Below are positions 8,987-17,511 of a stretch of 64,000 nucleotides of DNA, piece after piece. Source of the stretch: Herbaspirillum sp. meg3. GTDB taxonomy: Bacteria > Pseudomonadota > Gammaproteobacteria > Burkholderiales > Burkholderiaceae_D. The notes below the pieces were generated by a model that saw only the letters and a program-made list of their open reading frames with translations, was not told the DNA's origin and searched no databases. The position numbers and the translations under genes were made by a program. The stretch spans positions 3,286,001 through 3,350,000 of the forward strand of contig NZ_CP022736.1 of the NCBI RefSeq assembly GCF_002257565.1, read 5' to 3'. How positions within the stretch are numbered: the stretch's first letter is position 1; each line of letters begins with the position of its first letter.

Positions 8987-9289
8987 CGATATCCCCTTCT
9001 TAAATGTGCATTGTGTTTAATGCAGACATTTTCTGCCTACATAAATCTGAAAGCATGGATTGCAATACCGGCCAAGCAGCATCCCGATAGGGTAGTCATC
9101 ATGCTGAGATTGCATATTCCAGTGAATTTAGTCACATAGTTCAACAACGTCGACATTGAGTGTTCAGTAACATGGACAATGAAGCAAAAGAAAAATCGAA
9201 AATCGCTCCCGCATATTCCAAAAACGTTAAGAAGATGCCTGTTGCTAAGCATCTGATATGCTAGCTCGAAAAATTGCTGGGGGAGGAAT
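8987..9289. other. Intergenic stretch between ynfA and the 610-residue gene
   Basis: About 300 bp separating two divergent genes, AT-rich. It must hold the promoters of both, but no palindrome or repeat stood out. No coding frame with a ribosome site was seen. Confidence 0.5.
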
Positions 9290-11122
9290 ATGATGGTTGT
9301 ATCAGCGCAGGAATTAAAATCACTGGCCCTCGATAAGAACATTGCTCTCCAATCCTGTGGGGACTACTTCGCACTCGAACGAGTGCTGGAAGAGTCTGCA
9401 AAATCTTCAGAAACCGCAGATGATCTCCCATCTGCGCACGCCTTTCGTCTACTGTCTCATCTTTGTTTGTTTTCTCTCCGGACAAATGATGGCGACACAT
9501 TCAGCCCTCGCTTCCAGATTGATGGCAGGCGCAGCCCGCTGCCAATCGATTTCGCGGGTGAGCAAACTATTCAACTTGCCGAAGCCATCAGTACATTTAC
9601 GCCTCCATTGTTACTGGCGCGAGTTGCAGATACGGTTTGGTACAACGATCGTTCACGTTGGCAAATCGCGCTGGTAGCGGTAAGTGCTTATTGCGCGTGC
9701 GCTAATCAACTGCTTTCCGGGACTATTCGTTCTCAGTTTTCTGCTCCTGGCAACGATATTGATTTCGATGCCTTCACGTACTTTGAACGAGCGCTCGAAA
9801 TTTCAGCGCAGGCAAATCGAAAAGCCCCGTTTCCTATCGAAATCAACGAGACGTTCGAGTTGCTTTATAAGAAAACGAGAGACTCTGCTGAGTTTGTCGG
9901 TTTTGTTCGTATGGCTGAAATGGCTGCTCGCTCTGGACTCCGGACTTGGGAGCAAGTGTCGGTTGACGCATTGGGCATCGCGATCGAAGCTGATTCTAGA
10001 AATCTGTACCCGGTTTTCCGACAGAAGATATGGGAAATAGCCGCAACGGCATTCAGGCGGCAAAAGAACAAAGAGCAAGAACAAATATGCCGCGGTAAAG
10101 TAGCAGACGCAATGCTTGCAATGCGGTCCTGTGTTTCTGGTGCTGGCGCAAAGGCATCGTGGACAATGGATGCTATCGGTTACTTGAGAGATGCAGGCGG
10201 ATTCAAAGTTCGAATTGAAGAACTTACTCTGGAACTACGTGCTCTTCAAGTTGACGCCCTTGAGGAAATGGTGACCTTCGAGCATTCCCTAGACCTGACC
10301 GAAGAGTTAGATGAGGTTAATAAAGCGTTTTCTGAATTGTCACTATCAAACGCCTTACGGCTTTTTGTAGGACTTGCTCCAACACCTAAGATAGGCGAAC
10401 TCAATGAACGGGCGATCAAAGGTCAGGAGTCGTCTTTTCATTCTAACTTCTCCAGCCACCAAGTGGACCAGCAAGGGAAAGTAATCTCAATCACGCCTTC
10501 CGCCGATGAGGGCGGAAAATTAAACCCAGAATGGCTAAAGGCCCAGCGTTCGAGTAATTTGAGTTTCGAAAGAAAGTACTACGTATCGTCTAGGATCGAG
10601 CCAGCTCGCAGAATATTTACGGAAAAATTCCCTGTCGGCACCTATTGTTTTGATCCGATCGTGGAAGCGAGCCCCTTTGTTCCGCCTGGGCATGAATTCA
10701 TATTTTCGCTTGGTTTTTCCAGTTTCTTCCAAGGCGATTATGTTCGGGCTGCGCACATTTTAATCCCGCAGCTGGAGGCATCACTCCGTTATCTCCTTGA
10801 GGTCGCAGGCACACCATCCGATAAGATAAAGGCCGATTTGCTTCAAGAAGATCGTTCCCTGAGTGGGATTCTAACAAGCATGCGTCACCAACTGGAGCAA
10901 CTATTTGGCCCCGACCTTACTGAAGAAATAGATCTACTCTTTCACCACAAACCTGGCCCAAGCTTACGTCACGAAATGGCTCACGGAAAATTTACCACCG
11001 GGCATTGCTATCACGATGATGCTATTTATGCTTGCTGGTGGATGTATCGTATGACGGCAACACCTCTTCTTTTGCAATGGAAGGAGATTGTCGAAGATGC
11101 ACTAACTAGGTCTGAAGGCTAA
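9290..11122 (+). CDS. Large DUF4209-like protein with a C-terminal RxxxxH (HEPN-like) motif
   Basis: 610 residues, with an excellent ribosome site (GGGGGAGGAAT-ATG). The N-terminal two thirds are helical and charged without a motif I know. The last roughly 200 residues resemble DUF4209: a segment around SFFQGDYVRAAHILIPQLEASL, then RHEMAHG at about 560-566. The R-x4-H pattern in that position resembles the catalytic motif of HEPN ribonuclease folds and of ApeA/DUF4209-type proteins. No signal peptide or membrane helix. It is a single gene in accessory DNA between ynfA and the ars operon, a setting where defence or stress genes are common. Family call moderate; nuclease activity is only a hypothesis. 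Confidence 0.6.
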   Translation: MMVVSAQELKSLALDKNIALQSCGDYFALERVLEESAKSSETADDLPSAHAFRLLSHLCLFSLRTNDGDTFSPRFQIDGRRSPLPIDFAGEQTIQLAEAISTFTPPLLLARVADTVWYNDRSRWQIALVAVSAYCACANQLLSGTIRSQFSAPGNDIDFDAFTYFERALEISAQANRKAPFPIEINETFELLYKKTRDSAEFVGFVRMAEMAARSGLRTWEQVSVDALGIAIEADSRNLYPVFRQKIWEIAATAFRRQKNKEQEQICRGKVADAMLAMRSCVSGAGAKASWTMDAIGYLRDAGGFKVRIEELTLELRALQVDALEEMVTFEHSLDLTEELDEVNKAFSELSLSNALRLFVGLAPTPKIGELNERAIKGQESSFHSNFSSHQVDQQGKVISITPSADEGGKLNPEWLKAQRSSNLSFERKYYVSSRIEPARRIFTEKFPVGTYCFDPIVEASPFVPPGHEFIFSLGFSSFFQGDYVRAAHILIPQLEASLRYLLEVAGTPSDKIKADLLQEDRSLSGILTSMRHQLEQLFGPDLTEEIDLLFHHKPGPSLRHEMAHGKFTTGHCYHDDAIYACWWMYRMTATPLLLQWKEIVEDALTRSEG

Positions 11123-11206
11123 TCCTCGTAGCCGCTAGCACCGTTTAAATCTTCAACAACGTGGACACGAAGTCACATGGTTACCGACTAACGACGATCA
11201 TTCTAG

Positions 11207-11929
11207 TCAGATCGAGCGAATATTGACACGTTTGGCCAGTTCATCTGCAGACTCTCGACGCTCGCTGTAGCGGTCAACAAGATAGGGGGAGACATCGCGC
11301 GTCAGCAGGGTGAATTTGAAAAGCTCCTCCATCACATCCACCACACGCTCATAGTAAGCCGAGGGCCTCATCCGTCCATCTTCTTCAAATTCGAGAAATG
11401 CTTTGGCAACGGAAGACTGGTTGGGAATCGTGATCATCCGCATCCATCGACCAAGAACCCGCATTTGATTGACAGCATTGAATGACTGCGACCCACCAGA
11501 GACTTCCATGACGGCCAGCGTTTTCCCCTGAGTCGGACGAACGGAGCCTTGCGTGAGCGGAATCCAATCGATCTGCGCCTTCATGATGCCTGTCATAGCC
11601 CCATGGCGCTCCGGCGAGCACCACACCATACCTTCGGACCACATAGCCAATTCGCGTAGTTCCTGCACTTTCGGATGTGTTTCTGGCTCGCTGTCCGGCA
11701 GTGGCAAGCCACGCGGATCGAAAATTCTGACTTCACCGCCCATTGCTTCGAGGAGGCGTGCGGCCTCCATTGTCAGCAAACGGCTATAGGAGCGTTCACG
11801 TACAGAGCCATACAGCAACAAGAACCGTGGTGCGTGCGTCGAGGTGGCGACGTTGACCAAATCTGTCGCTACTGGTACCTTGAACAGATCCCCAGCGACG
11901 TTGGGAAGATCATTTAGCTGGTGTGACAC
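11207..11929 (-). CDS. arsH: ArsH, NADPH-dependent organoarsenical oxidase/flavoprotein
   Basis: About 240 residues of the NADPH-dependent FMN reductase fold; the flavin phosphate-binding loop is GSVRERSYSRLL, followed by WCSPERHGAMTG and the W-I-P-L-T-Q-G-S segment typical of ArsH. ArsH oxidises trivalent organoarsenicals such as methylarsenite to less toxic pentavalent forms. The frame opens at a TTG at 11953, but the GTG at 11929 has a strong GGAGGG ribosome site and gives the usual ArsH N-terminus, so I choose it; this overlaps the end of the upstream arsC by 20 bp. Last gene of the leftward ars operon. Confidence 0.92.
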   Translation of the reverse strand: MSHQLNDLPNVAGDLFKVPVATDLVNVATSTHAPRFLLLYGSVRERSYSRLLTMEAARLLEAMGGEVRIFDPRGLPLPDSEPETHPKVQELRELAMWSEGMVWCSPERHGAMTGIMKAQIDWIPLTQGSVRPTQGKTLAVMEVSGGSQSFNAVNQMRVLGRWMRMITIPNQSSVAKAFLEFEEDGRMRPSAYYERVVDVMEELFKFTLLTRDVSPYLVDRYSERRESADELAKRVNIRSI

Positions 11930-12341
11930 GTTGGCCCTCCGCGTTGATGACAACCTCCCCGTCTTCCTTCGTAAATGGCCCCTTTTGTGGATTTGGCAGA
12001 ATATCCAGCACTGCCTCGGAGGGGCGGCACAGCAGCGTGCCTTTGGAAGTCACAACAAACGGGCGATTGATCAGGATCGGATGCGCCAGCATGGCATCTA
12101 GCAGTTGCTCGTCCGTCAGCGCAGGATTGTCCAGGCCAAGCTCTGCATACGGCGTGCCTTTTTGGCGAATCGCTTCGCGCACAGTCGGGCCAGCATCTTT
12201 GATGAGAGTAATCAAGGTGTCGCGCGACGGCGGATGCTGAAGATACTCGATCACAGTCGGGTCTTCACCGCTGTTACGGATCAATGCGAGCGTGTTGCGG
12301 GACGTGCCGCAGGCAGGGTTGTGATAGATCGTAGTTGTCAT
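11910..12341 (-). CDS. arsC: Arsenate reductase, glutaredoxin-coupled ArsC type
   Basis: 143 residues, the size of plasmid R773-type ArsC. The H-x3-C-x3-R active site is intact (His7, Cys11, Arg15 in YHNPACGTSR), and the later RP segment (LINRPFVV) that positions arsenate is present. It reduces arsenate to arsenite using glutathione and glutaredoxin, so that ArsB can export it. The operon therefore has two unrelated arsenate reductases (see the one at 14934). It sits between the MFS gene (9 bp) and arsH (overlap). Confidence 0.95.
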   Translation of the reverse strand: MTTTIYHNPACGTSRNTLALIRNSGEDPTVIEYLQHPPSRDTLITLIKDAGPTVREAIRQKGTPYAELGLDNPALTDEQLLDAMLAHPILINRPFVVTSKGTLLCRPSEAVLDILPNPQKGPFTKEDGEVVINAEGQRVTPAK

Positions 12342-12350
12342 GATGGTTTC

Positions 12351-13559
12351 CTAACGGATAGAAGAAATGGTCTCGGAGCGTGGATGCCCAGTGGCATAGA
12401 AAAACAGCACAGCACCAAGGCTGGCAATACCTATCAACGCCACAATGGCGCCCGGATACCCCCCGCCGATGGCGTAGAGAAGAGAGGCAACGAAGGGGCC
12501 GGCAGCAAAGGCAATCGTCACGGGGGTGGCCATGGCGCCACTGATAGCCCCATACGCCTCACGGCCATAGAGCTCTGCCGGCAATGCACCTCTGACGATC
12601 GTCATGACACCGTTACCGACGCCATACATGGCAGCGAACAAACCGTAAATAAGCAGCCACTCAGCCGGCGCAAACAACAAAATGAGGGCAACAGGTAGCA
12701 GGCAAATAGCGATGAGCCCAATCTGCCGTGTCGTAGCATTCTTGCCGAACGTCGCTTCCAAAATCCGGCCCAACACCTGCATTGGTCCTATCAGCGCACC
12801 AATGCCGGCTGCGTAGTACGCAGTCATACCACGGTCATGAAGAATAGAAATCAGATGTAGCGACATTGCTGAAAACACCAGCGCATTGAACGTGACTGCT
12901 GCAGTGATGAGATAAAAGCTGGGTTCGCGCAGCACTGTTGCCAGGTCGACGCTATCTGCAGCGTGGACCTTGGCCTTTGCCTTGATGCTGGCAGCCCTCG
13001 GCAACAGGGCATGGATCGGCAGGCAAATAGTCAGATTGGCTACCGCGTAAATCACCCAGGTTTCACGCCATCCGTAATGCTCCAGAAGCCATTGCGTCAG
13101 CGGCCATGACACGGTGCTGGCAAAACCACCGAAGAGCGTCAGCATGGTGATAGCGCGTCTGAAGCCGCCTTCAAAGATCTGAGTAATAACCGCGAACGCT
13201 GGCTGATAGAGCGTAGCGCTCATCGCCACGCCGATGCAGGCCCAGATCAAGTAGAGGCCTGTTACGCTGTTCACAGTGGACAACAGCGCCAGCATTACTG
13301 TGGCCAATACTGTTCCGGCTCCCATCAACAAACGGCCACCCACGCGATCAATGATGCTTCCAGCCAGCGTCGACAGCAGTCCCGAAATCAGGAGCGCCAG
13401 CGAATAGGCACCTACGATGACGGGCTTGGAGGCTTGTAGCTCTGTTTGCATGGGCTGCATGAGCACGCCATAGGCATAGAACATCGAGCCCCATCCCACA
13501 ATCTGGGTCAGACCGAGAGATGGGATCAGCCAGGCCGGCTTACTGGCAGCGGTATCCAT
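12351..13559 (-). CDS. MFS transporter of the arsenic operon
   Basis: 402 residues with twelve predicted membrane helices and the MFS loop signature between helices 2 and 3 (GSIIDRVGGRLLMG). Such carriers recur in proteobacterial ars operons; some (ArsK-like) export arsenite or organoarsenicals, others (ArsJ) export 1-arseno-3-phosphoglycerate but then sit next to a GAPDH gene, which is absent here. It starts 2 bp after the arsB stop and ends 9 bp before arsC, so it is cotranscribed. The exact substrate is not decided by the sequence. Confidence 0.82.
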   Translation of the reverse strand: MDTAASKPAWLIPSLGLTQIVGWGSMFYAYGVLMQPMQTELQASKPVIVGAYSLALLISGLLSTLAGSIIDRVGGRLLMGAGTVLATVMLALLSTVNSVTGLYLIWACIGVAMSATLYQPAFAVITQIFEGGFRRAITMLTLFGGFASTVSWPLTQWLLEHYGWRETWVIYAVANLTICLPIHALLPRAASIKAKAKVHAADSVDLATVLREPSFYLITAAVTFNALVFSAMSLHLISILHDRGMTAYYAAGIGALIGPMQVLGRILEATFGKNATTRQIGLIAICLLPVALILLFAPAEWLLIYGLFAAMYGVGNGVMTIVRGALPAELYGREAYGAISGAMATPVTIAFAAGPFVASLLYAIGGGYPGAIVALIGIASLGAVLFFYATGHPRSETISSIR

Positions 13560-13561
13560 GC

Positions 13562-14845
13562 TTAGGCGCTTAATCTCAAAGCCAGTGCAGCCAGCGTCAC
13601 CAGCAGAACCGGGATCGTGAGCATCGCGCCCACTCGGAAGTAATATCCCCAGGAGATGTGAATGCTCTTTTTATCGAGTACGTGCAGCCAGAGCAAGGTG
13701 GCCAGACTACCGATGGGCGTAATCTTCGGTCCCAGATCGCTGCCGATGACGTTGGCGTAGATCATGGCTTCCTTGACGACACCTTGTGCTGTCGCAGCGT
13801 CAATCGACAATGCACCGACCAGCACCGTCGGCATATTGTTCATGATCGACGACAAGAGCGCCGTCAGGAAGCCTGTTCCGATCGCGGCACCCCAAACGCC
13901 ATGTTGAGCGAACCCATTCAATAGACCAGTGAGATAGTTCGTCAACCCGGCGTTGCGCAGCCCATAGACCACCAGATACATCCCCAGCGAAAAGAAGACG
14001 ATCTGCCACGGTGCGCCTTTGATTACTTCCTGTGTGGGGATGACATGGCCCTTTGCCGCAATTACCAACAAAATCACGGCACCTGCCGCAGCGACGGCGC
14101 TAATCGCTACACCCAGGCTTTCAAGCCAGAAGAAGCCGATGAGCAACAACCCAAGAACCCACCAGCCAGCAATGAAGGTTGCCCGATCATGGATAGCGTC
14201 CGTTGGCTTTTTGAGTTGCTTGAGGTCGTAGTCGACAGGAATATCGCGACGAAAATACAAGAACAGCACCAGCAGAGTCATGATGACTGAAACAATGTCG
14301 ACCGGGATCATGACCGCAGCGTACTGCGAGAAGCCGATTTTGAAGAAGTCGGCCGAGACGATATTGACCAGATTCGACACGACCAGCGGCAAGCTTGCCG
14401 TATCGGCGATGAAGCCGGCGGCCATCACGAATGCCAGCGTCGCTTGGGGCGAAAAGCGCAGCGCCAGCAACATGGCAATAACTATCGGCGTAAGAATGAG
14501 CGCGGCGCCGTCGTTGGCAAACAGTGCAGAGACAGCCGCGCCGAGCAACACCAGTAACGCAAACAACTTGCGGCCGCTACCACCTCCCCAGCGGGCGACG
14601 TGCAATGCTGCCCACTCGAAGAAGCCGGCTCTGTCCAGCAGCAAGCTGATGATAATGATGGCAATGAACGTGCCGGTCGCGTTCCAGACGATGTGCCACA
14701 CCACTGGAATATCGGACAGCTGAATGACGCCGAATGCCAAGGCCACCAGAGCCCCTGCGCATGCGCTCCAGCCAATGCCAAGACCGCGCGGCTGCCAGAT
14801 GACAAAAACCAATGTGAGCAAGAAGATGGCTAATGCAGTGAGCAC
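13562..14845 (-). CDS. arsB: Arsenite efflux membrane protein ArsB
   Basis: About 427 residues with roughly twelve membrane helices and the ArsB/ion-transporter signatures IWQPRGLGIGWSA near the N-terminus and SNLVNIVSADFF in the middle. The frame is open to 14968, but the GTG at 14845 (MLTALAIFLL) preceded by AGGA matches the family N-terminus, so it is the likely start. ArsB extrudes As(III) and Sb(III) by proton antiport; no arsA ATPase gene is nearby, so it works alone. It is the ArsB family rather than ACR3. Cotranscribed with the surrounding ars genes. Confidence 0.94.
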   Translation of the reverse strand: MLTALAIFLLTLVFVIWQPRGLGIGWSACAGALVALAFGVIQLSDIPVVWHIVWNATGTFIAIIIISLLLDRAGFFEWAALHVARWGGGSGRKLFALLVLLGAAVSALFANDGAALILTPIVIAMLLALRFSPQATLAFVMAAGFIADTASLPLVVSNLVNIVSADFFKIGFSQYAAVMIPVDIVSVIMTLLVLFLYFRRDIPVDYDLKQLKKPTDAIHDRATFIAGWWVLGLLLIGFFWLESLGVAISAVAAAGAVILLVIAAKGHVIPTQEVIKGAPWQIVFFSLGMYLVVYGLRNAGLTNYLTGLLNGFAQHGVWGAAIGTGFLTALLSSIMNNMPTVLVGALSIDAATAQGVVKEAMIYANVIGSDLGPKITPIGSLATLLWLHVLDKKSIHISWGYYFRVGAMLTIPVLLVTLAALALRLSA

Positions 14846-14933
14846 GTTGTTCCTATGACTTAGAGTATCCGGGGATAGATGGACTTTTGATGCGAAAGAG
14901 CACGCCAGCAACGGCGTGCCCCTTCTCATCTGA

Positions 14934-15446
14934 TCAGACCTGGCTGGCGCCGATAGCGTCCATTTCACGCTTGATGGCGGTCTTTTCCAGCGTATGGAAT
15001 GGCAAGCTATTGAAGATATTCACGCGGGTGGTGATTTGGCGTGCCACTTTCGAAAACACGGCGCGCTTTTGCTCTTCGGTCCCAGTCGCTGCTGCAGGAT
15101 CTTCAAAGCCCCAGTGCGCAGAGATAGGCTGTCCGGGCCAGACTGGGCAGACTTCACCGGCAGCGTTGTCACAGACGGTGATGATGAAGTCCATCTTTGG
15201 AGCATCTGGCGTTGCAAATTCGTCCCAGCTCTTGCTACGCAACTTTTCCAGTGGGTAGCCGGTACTCTTGATTTGTTCTACAGCCAGAGGATTCACGGTG
15301 CCACCAGGATGGCTACCGGCGCTATACGCATTGAAACGACCTTTGCCCATCGTGTTCAACAAAGCCTCCGCCATGATGCTGCGGGCGGAGTTGCCCGTGC
15401 ACAGGAAGAGAACGTTATAGGTTTTTTCTGCTTGAGGAGAGCTCAT
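14934..15446 (-). CDS. arsC: Arsenate reductase, low-molecular-weight phosphatase type
   Basis: 170 residues. The C-x5-R phosphate loop (Cys16 to Arg22, CTGNSAR) and the redox pair Cys92/Cys100 (VCDNAAGEVC) place it in the LMW tyrosine-phosphatase-like arsenate reductases, which are recycled by thioredoxin or a related thiol system. It reduces As(V) to As(III). It is the second gene of the operon, about 50 bp after arsR and 90 bp before arsB. It is unrelated in fold to the glutaredoxin-type ArsC further down the same operon. Confidence 0.93.
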   Translation of the reverse strand: MSSPQAEKTYNVLFLCTGNSARSIMAEALLNTMGKGRFNAYSAGSHPGGTVNPLAVEQIKSTGYPLEKLRSKSWDEFATPDAPKMDFIITVCDNAAGEVCPVWPGQPISAHWGFEDPAAATGTEEQKRAVFSKVARQITTRVNIFNSLPFHTLEKTAIKREMDAIGASQV

Positions 15447-15498
15447 GGAAAATCCTTTTCGTGTGGAATGTAGGTGCTGAGACGACCAAAACCGCTGA

Positions 15499-15834
15499 TC
15501 AGGTCGTGGATTCTTCTGTTACAAGACATGCGCTGCCGGGGGAGCACACATTTCCACCACAGCAGTTTTCGGTAAGAAAGCCAATCAGGCCGTTCATGGT
15601 GTTGAAGTTGGCCGAGTAGATGACAAATCGTCCCTCGTGACGAGAGGTCACCAACTCAGCGTGGGACAACTCCTTCATGTGGAAGGACAATGCGGAAGGC
15701 GTGACCGAGATTTGTTCGGCGATTTTGCTGGCCGCCATTCCTTCAGGACCTGCTTGGACCAGCAAGCGGAAGACCGCGAGACGCGATTCTTGAGCGAGCG
15801 CTGCCAGCGCTGCAATGGTTTCTTTGGTATCCAT
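15499..15834 (-). CDS. arsR: ArsR-family arsenic-responsive repressor
   Basis: 111 residues with the winged-helix core (AASKIAEQISVTPSALSFHMKEL). It lacks the E. coli-type ELCVCDL metal site in the recognition region; instead it has C-terminal cysteines Cys91, Cys92, Cys97 and Cys103, an arrangement resembling the Acidithiobacillus ferrooxidans ArsR As(III) site. It should repress the operon until arsenite binds. First gene of the leftward ars operon, immediately behind a perfect inverted repeat operator at 15843-15886. Confidence 0.93.
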   Translation of the reverse strand: MDTKETIAALAALAQESRLAVFRLLVQAGPEGMAASKIAEQISVTPSALSFHMKELSHAELVTSRHEGRFVIYSANFNTMNGLIGFLTENCCGGNVCSPGSACLVTEESTT

Positions 15835-15842
15835 GATGCCCT

Positions 15843-15886
15843 CATTAACTCAATGATTCAATTATTGTTGAATCATTGAGTTAATG
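15843..15886. promoter_or_regulatory. ars operator: perfect 19-bp inverted repeat
   Basis: CATTAACTCAATGATTCAA is followed after 6 bp (ttattg) by its exact reverse complement. It begins 9 bp upstream of the arsR start and must overlap its promoter, as expected for an ArsR dimer site. Confidence 0.85.
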
Positions 15887-16036
15887 CAAGCGAATTATCG
15901 TCCGGTTGATGAGAGCTTCCTGCAAAAGCTCACCTTGAATCTCCCGCCAAGCTTAGCCAACTTCTACGAAAATTCTCTCGAAGCAAACTCATAAATACTT
16001 CTGGGACAGCACGGCATACATGGCTCATACAACTAT

Positions 16037-16069
16037 TTGCATACTATAGTTATACATACTATGATTAGC
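16037..16069 (+). promoter_or_regulatory. Promoter-operator of the EexN-like gene (copy 1 of a 33-bp element)
   Basis: Contains TTGCAT, 17 bp, TATGAT, a good sigma-70 promoter. Two copies of CATACTAT 16 bp apart (at 16040 and 16055) overlap the spacer and -10 region. The start codon of the lipoprotein lies 40 bp downstream. It matches the element at 17512-17544 (opposite strand) at 29 of 33 positions. Confidence 0.7.
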
Positions 16070-16108
16070 TATTAATGAGAAGAAACACAAATTTTCTAAG
16101 GGACATTA

Positions 16109-16426
16109 ATGAGCATCAAGCAACACTCACACTGGCCATTGTTTTCCACATTGCTTTTTTTATCCTTAATGGCATGTGGCGAAAAGTCGGAAAGTGCCAA
16201 GTCGGTAGACTATTACAAGGGAAATCAGGAAGAAGCAAAGACAACTCTTCAGAAATGTAGCGAGCTCAAGTCTGGTGAGGTAAGCACGATGTCGCCATCT
16301 CAGCGTGCTGCCTGGTCGGAAACTACGGTAGGAATCAACTGTGAAAATGCCCGCGTCGCAAGCGTAGACAGTGCATACGATGCTCATCAAAAAAGCATGC
16401 GAGAAGCGGCGGCGAAGTACCGATAG
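16109..16426 (+). CDS. EexN-like small lipoprotein
   Basis: 105 residues with a lipoprotein signal peptide whose lipobox is LMAC (Cys at about 23), then a Cys-containing mature part (SVDYYKGNQEEAKTTLQKC and VGINCENARVAS). The segment V-D-x-Y and the spacing of the two Cys resemble EexN family lipoproteins, which on IncN/IncP-type conjugative elements act in entry exclusion. A ribosome site (AAGGGA) precedes the ATG. No trb or vir gene is nearby, so it is either a relic of a conjugative element or has been recruited by the XRE-controlled module. Function here is inference. Confidence 0.7.
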   Translation: MSIKQHSHWPLFSTLLFLSLMACGEKSESAKSVDYYKGNQEEAKTTLQKCSELKSGEVSTMSPSQRAAWSETTVGINCENARVASVDSAYDAHQKSMREAAAKYR

Positions 16427-16462
16427 TGGTTACGAATGAAGGTTTTTGCTGGGGGCTTATTA

Positions 16463-16720
16463 CTATGAAAATGCCCCACTTTGCATGCGAATAAGTAGTG
16501 TCTGGACAAGTTCGCGTCCTTCAGAGGTATTGAGAAATTCGGTCGGACAACGATTTCCAAGCGCTGGCACGGATGATTTTAGCCAGTCGCGTAACCAATG
16601 ATTCGCATCAAATGTATGTGTCTGTTTAGATTGCACCACCATCGCTTCCACTAGCTTGAGTAATTCGGATCGAAACAAATCCTGCTCTGTCCGGCCCTGA
16701 AGAGGTTTACTTTGTTTCAT
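16463..16720 (-). CDS. Orphan antitoxin-like protein with MbcA/ParS (DUF2384) toxin-binding domain
   Basis: 85 residues from the ATG at 16720 (MKQSKPLQ); the longer frame to 16843 overlaps the divergent 70-residue ORF and is less likely. The C-terminus (WLKSSVPALGNRCPTEFL then NTSEGRELVQTLLIRM) is the DUF2384 signature of Xre/MbcA/ParS antitoxins. The N-terminal DNA-binding part normally present is missing or very short. The usual partner is a RES-domain NAD-degrading toxin; no RES protein is seen in the window. It may bind another partner, such as the unknown protein at 16994-17479, or be a leftover. Confidence 0.7.
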   Translation of the reverse strand: MKQSKPLQGRTEQDLFRSELLKLVEAMVVQSKQTHTFDANHWLRDWLKSSVPALGNRCPTEFLNTSEGRELVQTLLIRMQSGAFS

Positions 16721-16746
16721 AGTTTTTATCCAACAGGAGAATCTAA

Positions 16747-16959
16747 ATGTCGATCGATAAAGTAACCGAAAGATTGATGGCTTTGCGGGACAGAGGCCTT
16801 GCCTCGAGACAAGATCCATTAGAAATAAAGCACCGCTCAACAAAAACTCCGGGTGTTACCGCGGCCGACTGGGCTAAGATCAAAGAGCAGGCCAGAGATC
16901 CCAATCTCAGGAAGGGACAAGGGAAAACAGCCTTTCCACACATAAGAATCGAGGAATGA
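16747..16959 (+). CDS. Small unknown protein, 70 residues
   Basis: A short, charged protein without membrane helices or Cys. It has a good ribosome site (AGGAG, 6-7 nt before ATG) and starts 26 bp from the divergent DUF2384 gene. I do not recognise it. The strong ribosome site and lack of a better frame support it as real, but it could also be a chance frame in the leader of the neighbouring gene. Confidence 0.5.
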   Translation: MSIDKVTERLMALRDRGLASRQDPLEIKHRSTKTPGVTAADWAKIKEQARDPNLRKGQGKTAFPHIRIEE

Positions 16960-16993
16960 GCCCTCGGAGTCCTTTCATGCCGGAGCAGTTTTC

Positions 16994-17479
16994 TTATTCG
17001 GTTGTACAGCGCCTCTTGGAAGTAAAATCGGCAAGAAGCTGGATCTCAGCATATTGGGGAAGTTCTGGTTGGCCTCGATACACTGGATGTGGGCGATGGT
17101 TTTGATCATATTGAACAAAATGAGTCATTTCGCCGTCGCCATCCCTATAGCATCCGATCGCGGAGATTTCCTCCAATTTGATCTTAAAATGGTCTTTCTC
17201 ATAGACTGACTCTACGCAATAAACTAAACATCGCTTGGGGCCGTGACTTGCAGTCGCCTCAAGCAGACGCTCGACTGAAGAGATCATCTGGCGATCCAAG
17301 GCATTTCGTTCCGTACCAAGTGAATAAGGAAACTGCACTAGGTAACAAGGTTCCGAATAGGTAATTGCTACGCTATCCCAAATCCGAAACGGCGCTAAAA
17401 GCAATCGTCGTGCGTCGTGAAGTTCCCAGCTAGCATCTGTGACAAACATAAAAAAGTAGTTGAGCAACCAATAGAGCAA
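16994..17479 (-). CDS. Unrecognised protein of the XRE-controlled module
   Basis: Up to 161 residues. The frame opens at a TTG at 17479; the first ATG (MFVTDASWEL) is at 17449, and neither has a good ribosome site, so the start is uncertain. The protein is soluble-looking, with Cys residues in CLVYCVES and an aromatic C-terminal part (HPVYRGQPELPQYAEI). No family recognised. Its promoter region carries the second copy of the 33-bp promoter-operator, so it is probably controlled together with the EexN-like gene by the divergent XRE regulator. Confidence 0.55.
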   Translation of the reverse strand: MLYWLLNYFFMFVTDASWELHDARRLLLAPFRIWDSVAITYSEPCYLVQFPYSLGTERNALDRQMISSVERLLEATASHGPKRCLVYCVESVYEKDHFKIKLEEISAIGCYRDGDGEMTHFVQYDQNHRPHPVYRGQPELPQYAEIQLLADFTSKRRCTTE

Positions 17480-17511
17480 GAATCAATGCGCATGGTCGAC
17501 CAATAAAAAAC

